The translations under genes and the position numbers were made by a program. A stretch of DNA of 64,000 bases from Streptomyces cinnamoneus (GTDB lineage: Bacteria; Actinomycetota; Actinomycetes; Streptomycetales; Streptomycetaceae). Positions 41,222 to 49,344 of this stretch are shown piece by piece. Position 1 is the stretch's first letter, and each line of letters starts with the position of its first letter. The notes beneath the pieces were generated by a model. It had not been told where the DNA came from. It saw only the letters and a program-made list of their open reading frames with translations, and did no database searches. The stretch is taken from positions 1 through 64,000 of the forward strand of contig NZ_BMVB01000009.1 of the NCBI RefSeq assembly GCF_014650495.1. The letters are read 5' to 3'.

Positions 41222-41944
41222 ATGCTCGTCGCCGCCGCCGTATGCCCCTGCCCGCCGCTCCTCGTGCCCGAGGTGGCCGCGGGCGCCGCACCCGAACTGG
41301 ACGGCCTGCGCGCCGCCTGCCTGGACGCCGTGGCCGTGCTGGCGGCCGCCCGCCCGGACCGGCTCGTCGTCCTGGGCTCCGCCGACGTGACCGGCCGCGG
41401 GCCGTATCCACAGGGCGCCCCCGGCTCCTTCCGCGGCCTGGGCGTCGACCTGGACGTACGACTCGGCAAGGCCCCCCAGGACGTCAGCGCCGCCGATGGC
41501 CGCGCGTTGCCGCAGTCCCTGGCCGTCGCGGCCTGGCTGCTGGAGCGCACGCAATGGACGGGCGCACCCGTCGAGGGCCTGGGCGTCGGCGAGGAGCTGG
41601 AGCCCGAACGCTGCCTGGCCGCCGGCCGGGAGCTGGCCGGCTCCGCGGAGCGGCTCGCGCTGCTGGTGATGGGCGACGGCAGCGCCTGCCGGACGGTGAA
41701 GGCCCCCGGTTACCTCGACGAGCGGGCCGAACCCTTCGACGCGATGGCGGCGAGGGCGCTGGGCGCCGCGGACACCGCCGCGCTGGCGGCGCTGGACGCG
41801 GAGCTGGCGTACGAGCTGAAGGCCGCCGGCCGCGCGCCCTGGCAGGTGCTGGCGGGCGCGGGTGAGGGCGCCGGGCTGAGCGGAGCGCTGCTGTACGACG
41901 AGGCGCCCTACGGCGTGGGGTACTACGTCGCCGGCTGGTCCTAG
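41222..41944 (+). CDS. Class III extradiol dioxygenase subunit B-like protein
   Basis: The 240-residue protein opens with AAAVCPCPPLLVPEVAAG, typical of the actinobacterial LigB-like proteins found between miaB and miaA. RPDRLVVLGSADVTGRGPYP, LALLVMGDGSACRTVKAPGYLDERAEPFD and SGALLYDEAPYGVGYYV complete the fold. The iron-binding histidines of true LigB enzymes are mostly absent (the GDGSA segment replaces GDGSH-type motifs), so catalysis is doubtful. The gene conserves its place but has no known function. Confidence 0.75.
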   Translation: MLVAAAVCPCPPLLVPEVAAGAAPELDGLRAACLDAVAVLAAARPDRLVVLGSADVTGRGPYPQGAPGSFRGLGVDLDVRLGKAPQDVSAADGRALPQSLAVAAWLLERTQWTGAPVEGLGVGEELEPERCLAAGRELAGSAERLALLVMGDGSACRTVKAPGYLDERAEPFDAMAARALGAADTAALAALDAELAYELKAAGRAPWQVLAGAGEGAGLSGALLYDEAPYGVGYYVAGWS

Positions 41945-42061
41945 CCGGCTTCCCGGCGCCCGGCAGGGCCCCGGGAACGGCGACGGCCGTGGAGCACGCT
42001 CCACGGCCGGTCGCCGATGATGAGGGATCAGGAGGACTCGGGACGACGGATCAGCCGGGCG

Positions 42062-42307
42062 TCACGGAGTCCTGGAGTCCGTACCGCCGCTCTTGCCGTC
42101 CTTCTCGGCGAGGCGGCCGAGGGCGTCCTTGGCCTTGCCCGTGCCGGTCCGGATCTGGCTGCTGTACTTCCCCTTGGTCTTCGCGTCGACCACCTGCGCG
42201 GCCTTCTCCAGCCCGTGTTCGATCCTGCCCTCGTGCTGCTGGGCGAAGTCCTCGACCTTGCCCTTCAGCGGGCCGAGCTTGGCCTTGAGATTGTCCATCA
42301 GGCCCAT
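42062..42307 (-). CDS. MT0933-like antitoxin family protein
   Basis: The 81-residue hydrophilic protein (MGLMDNLKAKLGPLKGKVED, HEGRIEHGLEKAAQVVDAKTKGK, GTGKAKDALGRLAEKDGKS) matches the Rv0909/MT0933 antitoxin family of small Lys/Ala-rich helical proteins. No toxin-sized partner is adjacent; the neighbour upstream is an acidic 84-residue protein. Many streptomycetes carry such solo copies, so a toxin-antitoxin role is unproven. It may instead be a general stress-type protein. Confidence 0.78.
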   Translation of the reverse strand: MGLMDNLKAKLGPLKGKVEDFAQQHEGRIEHGLEKAAQVVDAKTKGKYSSQIRTGTGKAKDALGRLAEKDGKSGGTDSRTP

Positions 42308-42338
42308 GGTGACCGCCCCTCGTCCTACTGTGCCGAAA

Positions 42339-42593
42339 CTACTTGCGGGCGCCCTCACCGGCCTCGCTGTCGGCCGCCTTCTCCGCGGACTGCTGCTTGG
42401 GGATCTCGACTCCCTCCGCAGCCTCCTCCGCGGCGTCCTCGGCCTCGGCCTCGGCCGTCGTCTCCTCCGGCTTCGCCTCGGCCGTCTCGGCGGCGTCGGT
42501 CGATTCCGCCGTCCGAGTGGCAGTCGCGGCCTCTTCCGTTGACGCCGAGGACTTCGACGACGACCTGCCGAGAAGCCTTGCAAACACGCCCAT
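42339..42593 (-). CDS. Acidic Ala/Glu-rich small protein
   Basis: The 84-residue protein starts MGVFARLLGRSSSKSSAST, then becomes very rich in Ala, Glu and Thr (about 20-84) with no stable fold expected. The N-terminal 11 residues could form an amphipathic membrane-associating helix. GGAG lies five bases before the ATG. It sits 31 bases upstream of the antitoxin-like gene on the same strand. No known family is recognised. Confidence 0.6.
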   Translation of the reverse strand: MGVFARLLGRSSSKSSASTEEAATATRTAESTDAAETAEAKPEETTAEAEAEDAAEEAAEGVEIPKQQSAEKAADSEAGEGARK

Positions 42594-42764
42594 ATCTACT
42601 CCATTACCTTACTGGTGTGAGCGAAATCCCGCGTCGCCCGGGGCGTCCCATGGCGCCTTCGGCGGGCACCGGTCCGCGAACCGGCTCTCGGAACCTCGCA
42701 ACAGGCAACGAACCCATCGGCGTCGCGTCACGTCGCTCGTTCGTGGGGCGTGCCGGAGGTTTGG

Positions 42765-42770
42765 GACACT
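42765..42770 (+). promoter_or_regulatory. Candidate -10 hexamer of miaA (leaderless)
   Basis: GACACT ends six bases before GTG 42777. It is a weak -10, but its position favours GTG 42777 over the in-frame start at 42750. Confidence 0.35.
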
Positions 42771-42776
42771 GATCAG

Positions 42777-43715
42777 GTGAGAAACGCAGCTCCCGCACCT
42801 CGGGTCATCGCCGTCGTCGGCCCCACCGCAGCCGGCAAGTCCGATCTCGGCGTCGCCCTCGCCCAGCACCTGGGCGGCGAGGTCATCAACGCCGACTCCA
42901 TGCAGCTCTACCGGGGCATGGACATCGGCACCGCCAAACTCACCATGGCGGAGCGCCAGGGGGTGCCGCACCGCCTGCTCGACATCTGGGACGTCACGGT
43001 GGCCGCCAGCGTCGCCGAGTACCAGCGGCTGGCCCGTGCGGAGATCGACCGGCTGCTCGCCGAGGGCCGCACGCCGGTGCTCGTCGGCGGCTCCGGGCTC
43101 TACATCAAGGGCACGATCGACGCCATGGACTTCCCCGGCACCGACCCGGCCGTACGCGCCCGCCTGGAGGGCGAGCTGGAGGAGCAGGGGCCCGGCGTGC
43201 TGCACGCCCGGCTCGCCGCCGCCGACCCGGCCGCCGCCCGCGCGATCCTGCCGGGCAACGGCCGCCGCATCGTGCGCGCCCTGGAGGTCATCGAGCTCAC
43301 CGGCCGCCCCTTCACCGCGAACCTCCCGGGCGAGGAGCCCGTCTACGACGCCCTGCAGATCGGCGTGGACGTCGAGCGCCCGGAGCTGGACGAGCGGATC
43401 ACCGTCCGCGTCGACCGCATGTGGGAAGCGGGGCTCGTGGACGAGGTGCGCGCGCTGGAGCGCGAAGGACTGCGCGAGGGGCGCACCGCGTCGCGGGCGC
43501 TCGGCTACCAGCAGGTGCTCGACTTCCTCGCGGGGGAGTGCAGCGAGGACGACGCGCGTGCCGAGACGGTCAGGGCCACCAAGCGGTTCGCGCGCCGCCA
43601 GGACTCGTGGTTCCGGCGGGATTCCCGTGTCCACTGGCTGAGCGGGGCGGCCGACGACAGGGCGGAACTCCCCCGCCGAGCGCTGTCGTTGGTCGAACGG
43701 GCGATTACAGCCTGA
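42777..43715 (+). CDS. miaA: tRNA dimethylallyltransferase MiaA
   Basis: The 312-residue enzyme transfers a dimethylallyl group to A37 of tRNAs, the substrate later used by MiaB. The P-loop VVGPTAAGKSDLGVALA, the NADSMQLYRGMDIGTAKL substrate motif, LVGGSGLYIKG and RRIVRALEVIELTGRP are all present, and ATKRFARRQDSWFRR closes the catalytic core. GTG at 42777 (VRNAAPAPRV) is preferred over a start at 42750 because of length and a nearby -10-like hexamer. Confidence 0.95.
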   Translation: MRNAAPAPRVIAVVGPTAAGKSDLGVALAQHLGGEVINADSMQLYRGMDIGTAKLTMAERQGVPHRLLDIWDVTVAASVAEYQRLARAEIDRLLAEGRTPVLVGGSGLYIKGTIDAMDFPGTDPAVRARLEGELEEQGPGVLHARLAAADPAAARAILPGNGRRIVRALEVIELTGRPFTANLPGEEPVYDALQIGVDVERPELDERITVRVDRMWEAGLVDEVRALEREGLREGRTASRALGYQQVLDFLAGECSEDDARAETVRATKRFARRQDSWFRRDSRVHWLSGAADDRAELPRRALSLVERAITA

Positions 43716-43821
43716 TCACGTGATGGCATCGGGACGCTCCGTGTGCCGTGCAGGCATCCATCGGCGTGCCATCATCGAGCTTCGATCGAGCCGTGAAGTC
43801 CGGTTGGGAGGGCGCGTGGCG

Positions 43822-44307
43822 ATGGAGGCCGGCCCTCGTGACAGACCGCAGCAGCCGCCGCGCAGGGGACACCTCCCGGCGGTGGCCGGGGAAGAACCGG
43901 ACGACTTGAGTCCGGACGGACCCGACGACTCCGACGACGCCGGGGGCATCCCCGTCGACGCCACGGTGCCCGCGTCGTTCCGGGAGCTGCGGCCGCAGCG
44001 CAGGCTGCGCGTCTGGCAGCTCGCGCCGATCGTCGTGCTCGCCGCGATCGGCTCCCTGATGTTCGCCTTCCCGCTCGCCTTCGAGTTCGGTGACGGCGGC
44101 CCCGTCGTCGCCATGCTCGGCCTGCTCCTCAGCTGCTGCGCCGCCGGCTGGGGCGTGATGGCCGCCCGCCGCGTCGGCTACACCTGGCCCGGCATGCCGC
44201 CGCGCGGCTCCGGGCGCCGCCCGGACTGGCGCTACGTCGCCGCCTACACGGCCGTCGTCGCCCTGATGGTCGTCCTCGCCGTCTGGCGCGTGGCCCGCCT
44301 GCGCTGA
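43822..44307 (+). CDS. Three-span integral membrane protein of unknown function
   Basis: The 161-residue product has a hydrophilic, acidic N-terminus (about 1-70) and three membrane segments: APIVVLAAIGSLMFAFPLAF, VVAMLGLLLSCCAAGWGVM and YVAAYTAVVALMVVLAVW. No known domain is visible. GGGAGGG lies nine bases before ATG 43822; GTG at 43816 is an alternative start. It lies between miaA and dapF in the same orientation, and its place appears conserved in Streptomyces. Confidence 0.65.
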   Translation: MEAGPRDRPQQPPRRGHLPAVAGEEPDDLSPDGPDDSDDAGGIPVDATVPASFRELRPQRRLRVWQLAPIVVLAAIGSLMFAFPLAFEFGDGGPVVAMLGLLLSCCAAGWGVMAARRVGYTWPGMPPRGSGRRPDWRYVAAYTAVVALMVVLAVWRVARLR

Positions 44308-44359
44308 GCCCCGCGGCGGGCCCGGCGGTCCCGGCGGGAGCGTTGCGGACCGGTCCCCG

Positions 44360-44365
44360 TACCAT
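44360..44365 (+). promoter_or_regulatory. Candidate -10 hexamer of dapF (leaderless)
   Basis: TACCAT ends six bases before the GTG of dapF; no ribosome binding site is visible between them. Confidence 0.5.
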
Positions 44366-44371
44366 CGAAGC

Positions 44372-45262
44372 GTGAGCACCGCGCAGATCGCCTTCCTCAA
44401 GGGTCACGGCACCGAGAACGACTTCGTGATCATTCCTGACTACGACGGCCTCATCGACCTGTCCCCGGCCGCGGTCGCCCAGCTGTGCGACCGGCGCGCG
44501 GGCATCGGTGCGGACGGCGTACTGCGCGTCGTGCGCTCCGCCGCACACCCCGAGGCGCGGGCCATGGCCGACGAGGCAGAGTGGTTCATGGACTACCGCA
44601 ACGGCGACGGCAGCATCGCGGAGATGTGCGGCAACGGCGTCCGCGTCTTCGCGCGCTACCTCCAGCACGCCGGCCTCGCCGACGAGGGCGACCTCGCGAT
44701 CGCCACGCGCGCGGGTGTGCGCCGCGCCAGTATCGCCAAGGCGGGTCCCGACGGCGTGCCGGGCGGGATCACCGTGGACATGGGCCGCGCCGTGCTCCCC
44801 GACGGCGAGGTCACCGTCACCGTCGGCGAGCGCAGCTGGCCCGCACGGAACGTCAACATGGGCAACCCCCATGCGGTCTCCTTCGTCGACGATCTCGCCG
44901 ACGCCGGCAATCTGTACACCGCCCCCGCCGTCAGCCCCGCGGCCGCCTACCCGGACGGCACCAACGTCGAGTTCGTCGTCGACCGGGGCCCTCGCCACGT
45001 GGCCATGCGCGTCCACGAGCGAGGCTCCGGCGAGACCCGTTCCTGCGGAACGGGCGCCTGCGCCGTCATGGTCGCGGCCGCCCGCCGGGACGGTGCCGAC
45101 CCGGCCGTCCTCGGCCACCCCGTCTCGTACACCGTCGACCTCCCCGGCGGCCGGCTGGTGATCGGCGAGAAGCCGGACGGCACGATCGAGATGACCGGGG
45201 CCGCCGTCATCGTCGCGGAGGGCGTCCTGGACGCCTCCTGGTTCGCCGCTGTCACCGCCTGA
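44372..45262 (+). CDS. dapF: Diaminopimelate epimerase DapF
   Basis: This 296-residue cofactor-independent epimerase converts LL- to meso-diaminopimelate. Streptomyces walls use the LL form, so this step mainly supplies lysine synthesis through meso-DAP decarboxylation. Both catalytic cysteines are present: Cys86 in EMCGNGVRVFAR and Cys225 in TRSCGTGAC. KGHGTENDFVIIPD at the N-terminus and NMGNPHAV are further family motifs. It is transcribed alone or with the following genes; 168 bp precede rshA. Confidence 0.96.
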   Translation: MSTAQIAFLKGHGTENDFVIIPDYDGLIDLSPAAVAQLCDRRAGIGADGVLRVVRSAAHPEARAMADEAEWFMDYRNGDGSIAEMCGNGVRVFARYLQHAGLADEGDLAIATRAGVRRASIAKAGPDGVPGGITVDMGRAVLPDGEVTVTVGERSWPARNVNMGNPHAVSFVDDLADAGNLYTAPAVSPAAAYPDGTNVEFVVDRGPRHVAMRVHERGSGETRSCGTGACAVMVAAARRDGADPAVLGHPVSYTVDLPGGRLVIGEKPDGTIEMTGAAVIVAEGVLDASWFAAVTA

Positions 45263-45430
45263 GCACAGGCCGCACCCGCAGCACACCGACACCCCGGACA
45301 CCCTCGCTCGAATGGGTGATCCGTTTCACTCTGGGCGAGAGCAGGGGAGCGGTGCGTGATGGGCTCGGTAGCATCAAGCACCGGTCCGGAGGCGTGAGCC
45401 GACCGCCGGTCGAGGCTGCCGGAGGTGCCC

Positions 45431-47581
45431 ATGAGCGCAGAGGCCACGAACGCTGGTGCTCCCGGCCGCAGGCGCGGCCGCCGCATCGACCTGAGACGGC
45501 TCGGGCGCGCCGCCCTCAGCGGCTCCGGGGCCCGCGGCCGGCTCCCTGATGCCATCGACCACGTCGCCAAGGTCCACCGGGGCCACCACCCCGGCGCGGA
45601 CCTCGACATCCTGCGCCGGGCCTACGTCCTCGCCGAGTCCTCCCACCGCGGCCAGATGCGCAAGAGCGGCGAGCCGTACATCACCCATCCCCTCGCCGTC
45701 ACCCTCATCCTCGCCGAACTGGGCGCCGAGACCACGACCTTGACGGCCTCCCTGCTGCACGACACCGTCGAGGACACCGAGGTGACGCTCGATCAGGTCG
45801 GCGAGCAGTTCGGCGCGGAGGTGCGCTTCCTGGTCGACGGCGTCACCAAGCTGGAGAAGGTCGACTACGGCACCGCCGCCGAGCCCGAGACGTTCCGCAA
45901 GATGCTCGTGGCCACCGGCAACGACGTCCGCGTGATGTCCATCAAGCTCGCCGACCGGCTGCACAACATGCGCACGCTCGGCGTCATGCGCCCGGAGAAA
46001 CAGGCGCGGATCGCCAAGGTCACCCGCGACGTGCTGATCCCGCTCGCCGAACGGCTCGGCGTGCAGGCCCTCAAGACCGAGCTCGAAGACCTGGTCTTCG
46101 CCATCCTCCACCCCGAGGAGTACACCCGCACCCGCGACCTCGTCCACGCCCATGCCGGCCGCCCCGACCCCCTGGAGACGACGGCGGCGAACGTCCGGGC
46201 CGTGCTGCGCGAGGCGGGCATCGCCGCCGAAGTCATCGTCCGCCGACGGCACTTCGTCTCCGTGCACCGCGTGCGCCTCAAGCGCGGCGAGCTGACCGGC
46301 GCCGACCTGGGCCGGCTCCTCGTCCTGGTGGGGGAGGACGCCGACTGCTACGCCGTCCTCGGCGAGCTGCACACCTGCTTCACCCCGTTCATCTCGGAGT
46401 TCAAGGACTTCATCGCCGTACCGAAGTTCAACCTCTACCAGTCCCTGCACACCGCCGTCGCCGGCGAGGACGGGCACGCCGCCGAAGTCCTCATCCGCAC
46501 CCACCAGATGCACCGCGTCGCCGAAGCCGGGGTCATCGCCCTCGGAAACCCCTACGCGGCCCCCGAGGCGCCCGACGCCGCGGACGGGGAGCGCGCCGAC
46601 CCCACCCGGCCGGGCTGGCTCTCCCGGCTGCTGGAGTGGCAGCGCGCCACACCCGACCCCGACACCTTCTGGACCTCCCTCCGCGACGAGCTGGCCCAGG
46701 ACCGCGAAGTGACTGTGTTCCGCGCCGACGGCGGCACGATCGGCCTGCCGGCCGGCTCCACCTGCGTCGACGCGGCGTACGCGCAGTACGGCGAGGGAGC
46801 CCACCACTGCATCGGCGCGCGGGTCAACGGCCGACTGGCCACGTTGAGCACGGTCCTGCGCGACGGCGACACCCTGCACCTGCTGATGTCCGCCGACACC
46901 GTCTCCGGCCCCTCTCCCGACTGGCTGGAGCACGCCCGCACCCCCGCGGCCCGGATCGCCATCGGCCGCTGGCTGGCCGCGCACCCCCTGCCCGACCCCG
47001 CACACCCCCTGCCCGACCCGGCCCCGCCGGCCCTGCCCGCCGTTCCGGCCCCCGTCCCCGGCCCGCCGCGGAACGCCCTCCGGGGTGCCGCCCCGGCCGC
47101 ACACGGCCCGGTCGCCGTCGTCGCCGACGGGACGGTGGCCGGCGTACGGCTGGCCGGCTGCTGCACGCCCGTCCCGCCCGACGAGGTCACCGGTTTCACC
47201 GTCCGCGGCGGCACCGTCACCGTGCACCGCGCGCCCTGCCCGGTGGTCGACCGTATGGTCACCGCCGGGCGGCAGCCGGTCGAGGTGCAGTGGCGCAGCC
47301 CGGACGGCACCGGCCCCGGCGACTACCGCGTCACCCTGCGCGCCGAGTCGTTCAGCAGGCCGCACCTGCTCGCCGACCTGACCGAGGTCATTGCGGCGCT
47401 GGGTGCGGCCGTCGTCTCCGCCGCCGTGGAGCCGCCGCACGAGCAGCGCGTCCGCCACACCTACACCCTCCAGCTGCCGGACGCAGGCCGGCTCCCGGAG
47501 CTGATGCGGGCGATGCGCCGCGTTCCGGGGGTCTACGACGTCGCGCGGGCGGGGCGCTCGGTGGCACCCGCGCCGCTGTGA
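45431..47581 (+). CDS. rshA: RelA/SpoT homologue RshA (ppGpp metabolism)
   Basis: The 716-residue RSH-family protein has an HD hydrolase domain (about 50-205), a synthetase domain (about 240-370), a TGS domain (about 415-475) and a C-terminal ACT/RIS region (about 560-716). Hydrolase residues are intact: YITHPLAV, LLHDTVEDTEV and IKLADRLHNMRT. Synthetase residues are altered: the R-x-K...S...K block reads RRRHFVSVHRVRL, and the ADLGRLLVLV strand lacks the usual arginine, although PKFNLYQSLHTAV and EVLIRT remain. This is the second RSH of Streptomyces, distinct from RelA. A Pro-rich linker contains HPLPDPA twice. GGAGG precedes ATG 45431 at five bases. Confidence 0.9.
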   Translation: MSAEATNAGAPGRRRGRRIDLRRLGRAALSGSGARGRLPDAIDHVAKVHRGHHPGADLDILRRAYVLAESSHRGQMRKSGEPYITHPLAVTLILAELGAETTTLTASLLHDTVEDTEVTLDQVGEQFGAEVRFLVDGVTKLEKVDYGTAAEPETFRKMLVATGNDVRVMSIKLADRLHNMRTLGVMRPEKQARIAKVTRDVLIPLAERLGVQALKTELEDLVFAILHPEEYTRTRDLVHAHAGRPDPLETTAANVRAVLREAGIAAEVIVRRRHFVSVHRVRLKRGELTGADLGRLLVLVGEDADCYAVLGELHTCFTPFISEFKDFIAVPKFNLYQSLHTAVAGEDGHAAEVLIRTHQMHRVAEAGVIALGNPYAAPEAPDAADGERADPTRPGWLSRLLEWQRATPDPDTFWTSLRDELAQDREVTVFRADGGTIGLPAGSTCVDAAYAQYGEGAHHCIGARVNGRLATLSTVLRDGDTLHLLMSADTVSGPSPDWLEHARTPAARIAIGRWLAAHPLPDPAHPLPDPAPPALPAVPAPVPGPPRNALRGAAPAAHGPVAVVADGTVAGVRLAGCCTPVPPDEVTGFTVRGGTVTVHRAPCPVVDRMVTAGRQPVEVQWRSPDGTGPGDYRVTLRAESFSRPHLLADLTEVIAALGAAVVSAAVEPPHEQRVRHTYTLQLPDAGRLPELMRAMRRVPGVYDVARAGRSVAPAPL

Positions 47582-47737
47582 CCTCCCGCCCCGCGCGGAC
47601 CCGCCGCGTCGCCCTCGGTGCCGCACCCCGCCCGGACGGGTGATACGACACTCGTACCACCATCCGAGACGCTCGTACGGGTGGGGCGGCGCCGCGCCGC
47701 CACCGGTCGGCGGCCGGGTGTTGATAGCGGTGGAGGC

Positions 47738-49207
47738 ATGTCGCACTCACCGGAGCGTTCCTCCCGGCGCCGGCGGTCCGCGCGCCGCGCCGCACTCCTC
47801 GCTGTCGCAGCCGCCCTGGTCCTCGGTGCCGCCGCTCCGCCGGCGCCCGGCGCGCTGGGGGTCGGCGACCGGCTCTTCCCGACCCTCGGCAACCCCGGCT
47901 ACGACATCGCCGCCTACGACATCACCCTCGGCTACCGGGCCAACAACGAGCCGCTCACCGCCGTCACCAGGATCGTCGCCCGGGCCACCGACCCGCTGGA
48001 ACGTTTCAACCTGGACTTCACCCACGGGACGATCTCGTCGGTCGAGGTCGACGGAGCGCCCGCCCGGTTCACCCCGGCCGACGAGGACGTGGTCGTCACC
48101 CCGGCGCATCCGGTGCCCTCGGGAGGGGCGTTCACGGTCACCGTCCACCACACCAGCGACCCCCGCGGCGATGGCGAGGGCGGCTGGGTGCACACCACGG
48201 ACGGGCTGGTCATGGCCAACCAGGCCGACGCCGGCCACCGCGTCTTCCCCGGCAGCGACCATCCCTCCGACAAGGCGATGTTCACCTTCCGCGTGACCGC
48301 CCCCAAGGAGCTGACCGTCGTCGCCAACGGGCTCGCCGCCGGGCGCGAGACCAACGGCGCGACCACCACGTGGACGTACCGGACCCTGCATCCGATGGCC
48401 ACCGAGCTCGCGCAGGTCGCCATCGGCCGCTCCGCCGTCCCCGAGCGCAGCGGCCCGGGTGGCCTCAAGCTGCGGGACGTCGTGCCGGCCGGCGACCAGA
48501 AGGCCCTGGAGACGTGGACGGCGAAGACGCCCGAGCACATCGCCTGGATGGAGAAGAAGGTCGGCCGCTACCCCTTCGAGACCTACGGGGTTCTCATCGC
48601 CGACGCCTCGACCGGCTTCGAGCTGGAGACCCAGACCCTCTCCCTCTTCGAACGCGACATCTTCTCCAAGCCCGGCTTCCCCGCCTGGTACATCGAGTCC
48701 GTCATGGTGCACGAGCTCTCGCACCAGTGGTTCGGCGACAGCGTCAGCCCGCGGGTCTGGTCCGACCTGTGGCTCAACGAGGGCCACGCCACCTGGTACG
48801 AGGCGCTGTACGCCGAGGAGAAGTCCGGCCGGAAGCTGGTCGACCGCATGCGCGCCGCCTACGAGCTGTCCGACCGCATGCGCGCCGACGGCGGTCCGCC
48901 CGCCGCGCCGACGCCGCCCGTGCGCGGCAAGAAGATCAGCATCTTCCGCCCGGTCGTCTACGACGGTGCCGCGCTCGTCCTCTACGCCCTGCGCCAGCGG
49001 ATCGGGGCCGCTGCCTTCGACCGGCTGGAGCGCACGTGGGTGCAGCGGCACCGCGACGCGACCGCCACCACCGCCGACTTCGTCGCCCTGGCCACCGAGG
49101 TCTCCGGCCGGGACCAGTCCGCCTTCCTGCGCCCGTGGCTGTACGGGCGGCACACCCCGCCCATGCCCGGCCACCCCGACTGGAAGGCCGCCGCGAAACC
49201 CGCGTGA
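47738..49207 (+). CDS. Secreted M1-family metallopeptidase
   Basis: The 489-residue protein has a signal peptide (RRRRSARRAALLAVAAALVL, cleavage near AAAPPAPGA), a beta-sandwich N-domain and a thermolysin-like domain. The zinc site is H325-E-x-x-H329 with Glu348 (HELSHQWFGD ... WLNEGHATWYE), in M1 spacing. The substrate-anchoring GxMEN motif of aminopeptidase N reads GFELETQT here, so specificity may differ. The fourth domain of large M1 enzymes is absent. TGGAGG precedes the ATG. It lies between rshA and hflX. Confidence 0.87.
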   Translation: MSHSPERSSRRRRSARRAALLAVAAALVLGAAAPPAPGALGVGDRLFPTLGNPGYDIAAYDITLGYRANNEPLTAVTRIVARATDPLERFNLDFTHGTISSVEVDGAPARFTPADEDVVVTPAHPVPSGGAFTVTVHHTSDPRGDGEGGWVHTTDGLVMANQADAGHRVFPGSDHPSDKAMFTFRVTAPKELTVVANGLAAGRETNGATTTWTYRTLHPMATELAQVAIGRSAVPERSGPGGLKLRDVVPAGDQKALETWTAKTPEHIAWMEKKVGRYPFETYGVLIADASTGFELETQTLSLFERDIFSKPGFPAWYIESVMVHELSHQWFGDSVSPRVWSDLWLNEGHATWYEALYAEEKSGRKLVDRMRAAYELSDRMRADGGPPAAPTPPVRGKKISIFRPVVYDGAALVLYALRQRIGAAAFDRLERTWVQRHRDATATTADFVALATEVSGRDQSAFLRPWLYGRHTPPMPGHPDWKAAAKPA

Positions 49208-49344
49208 CGATGCGGCGGCGGCGTGGGACGATCGACGGGTCGGCGAGGCGGCCGGCCCCGGGAATCTCCGGGGACCGCCGGACGTTGTCGACCCTGAAGG
49301 CCCCCGCCGCGGGGCCAGGCACGTACCCACGACGTAAGGATCAA

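Noticed and set aside
42062..42593. A complete toxin-antitoxin module
   Set aside because: The upstream partner is acidic and low complexity with no toxin fold, so only the antitoxin-family call is kept.
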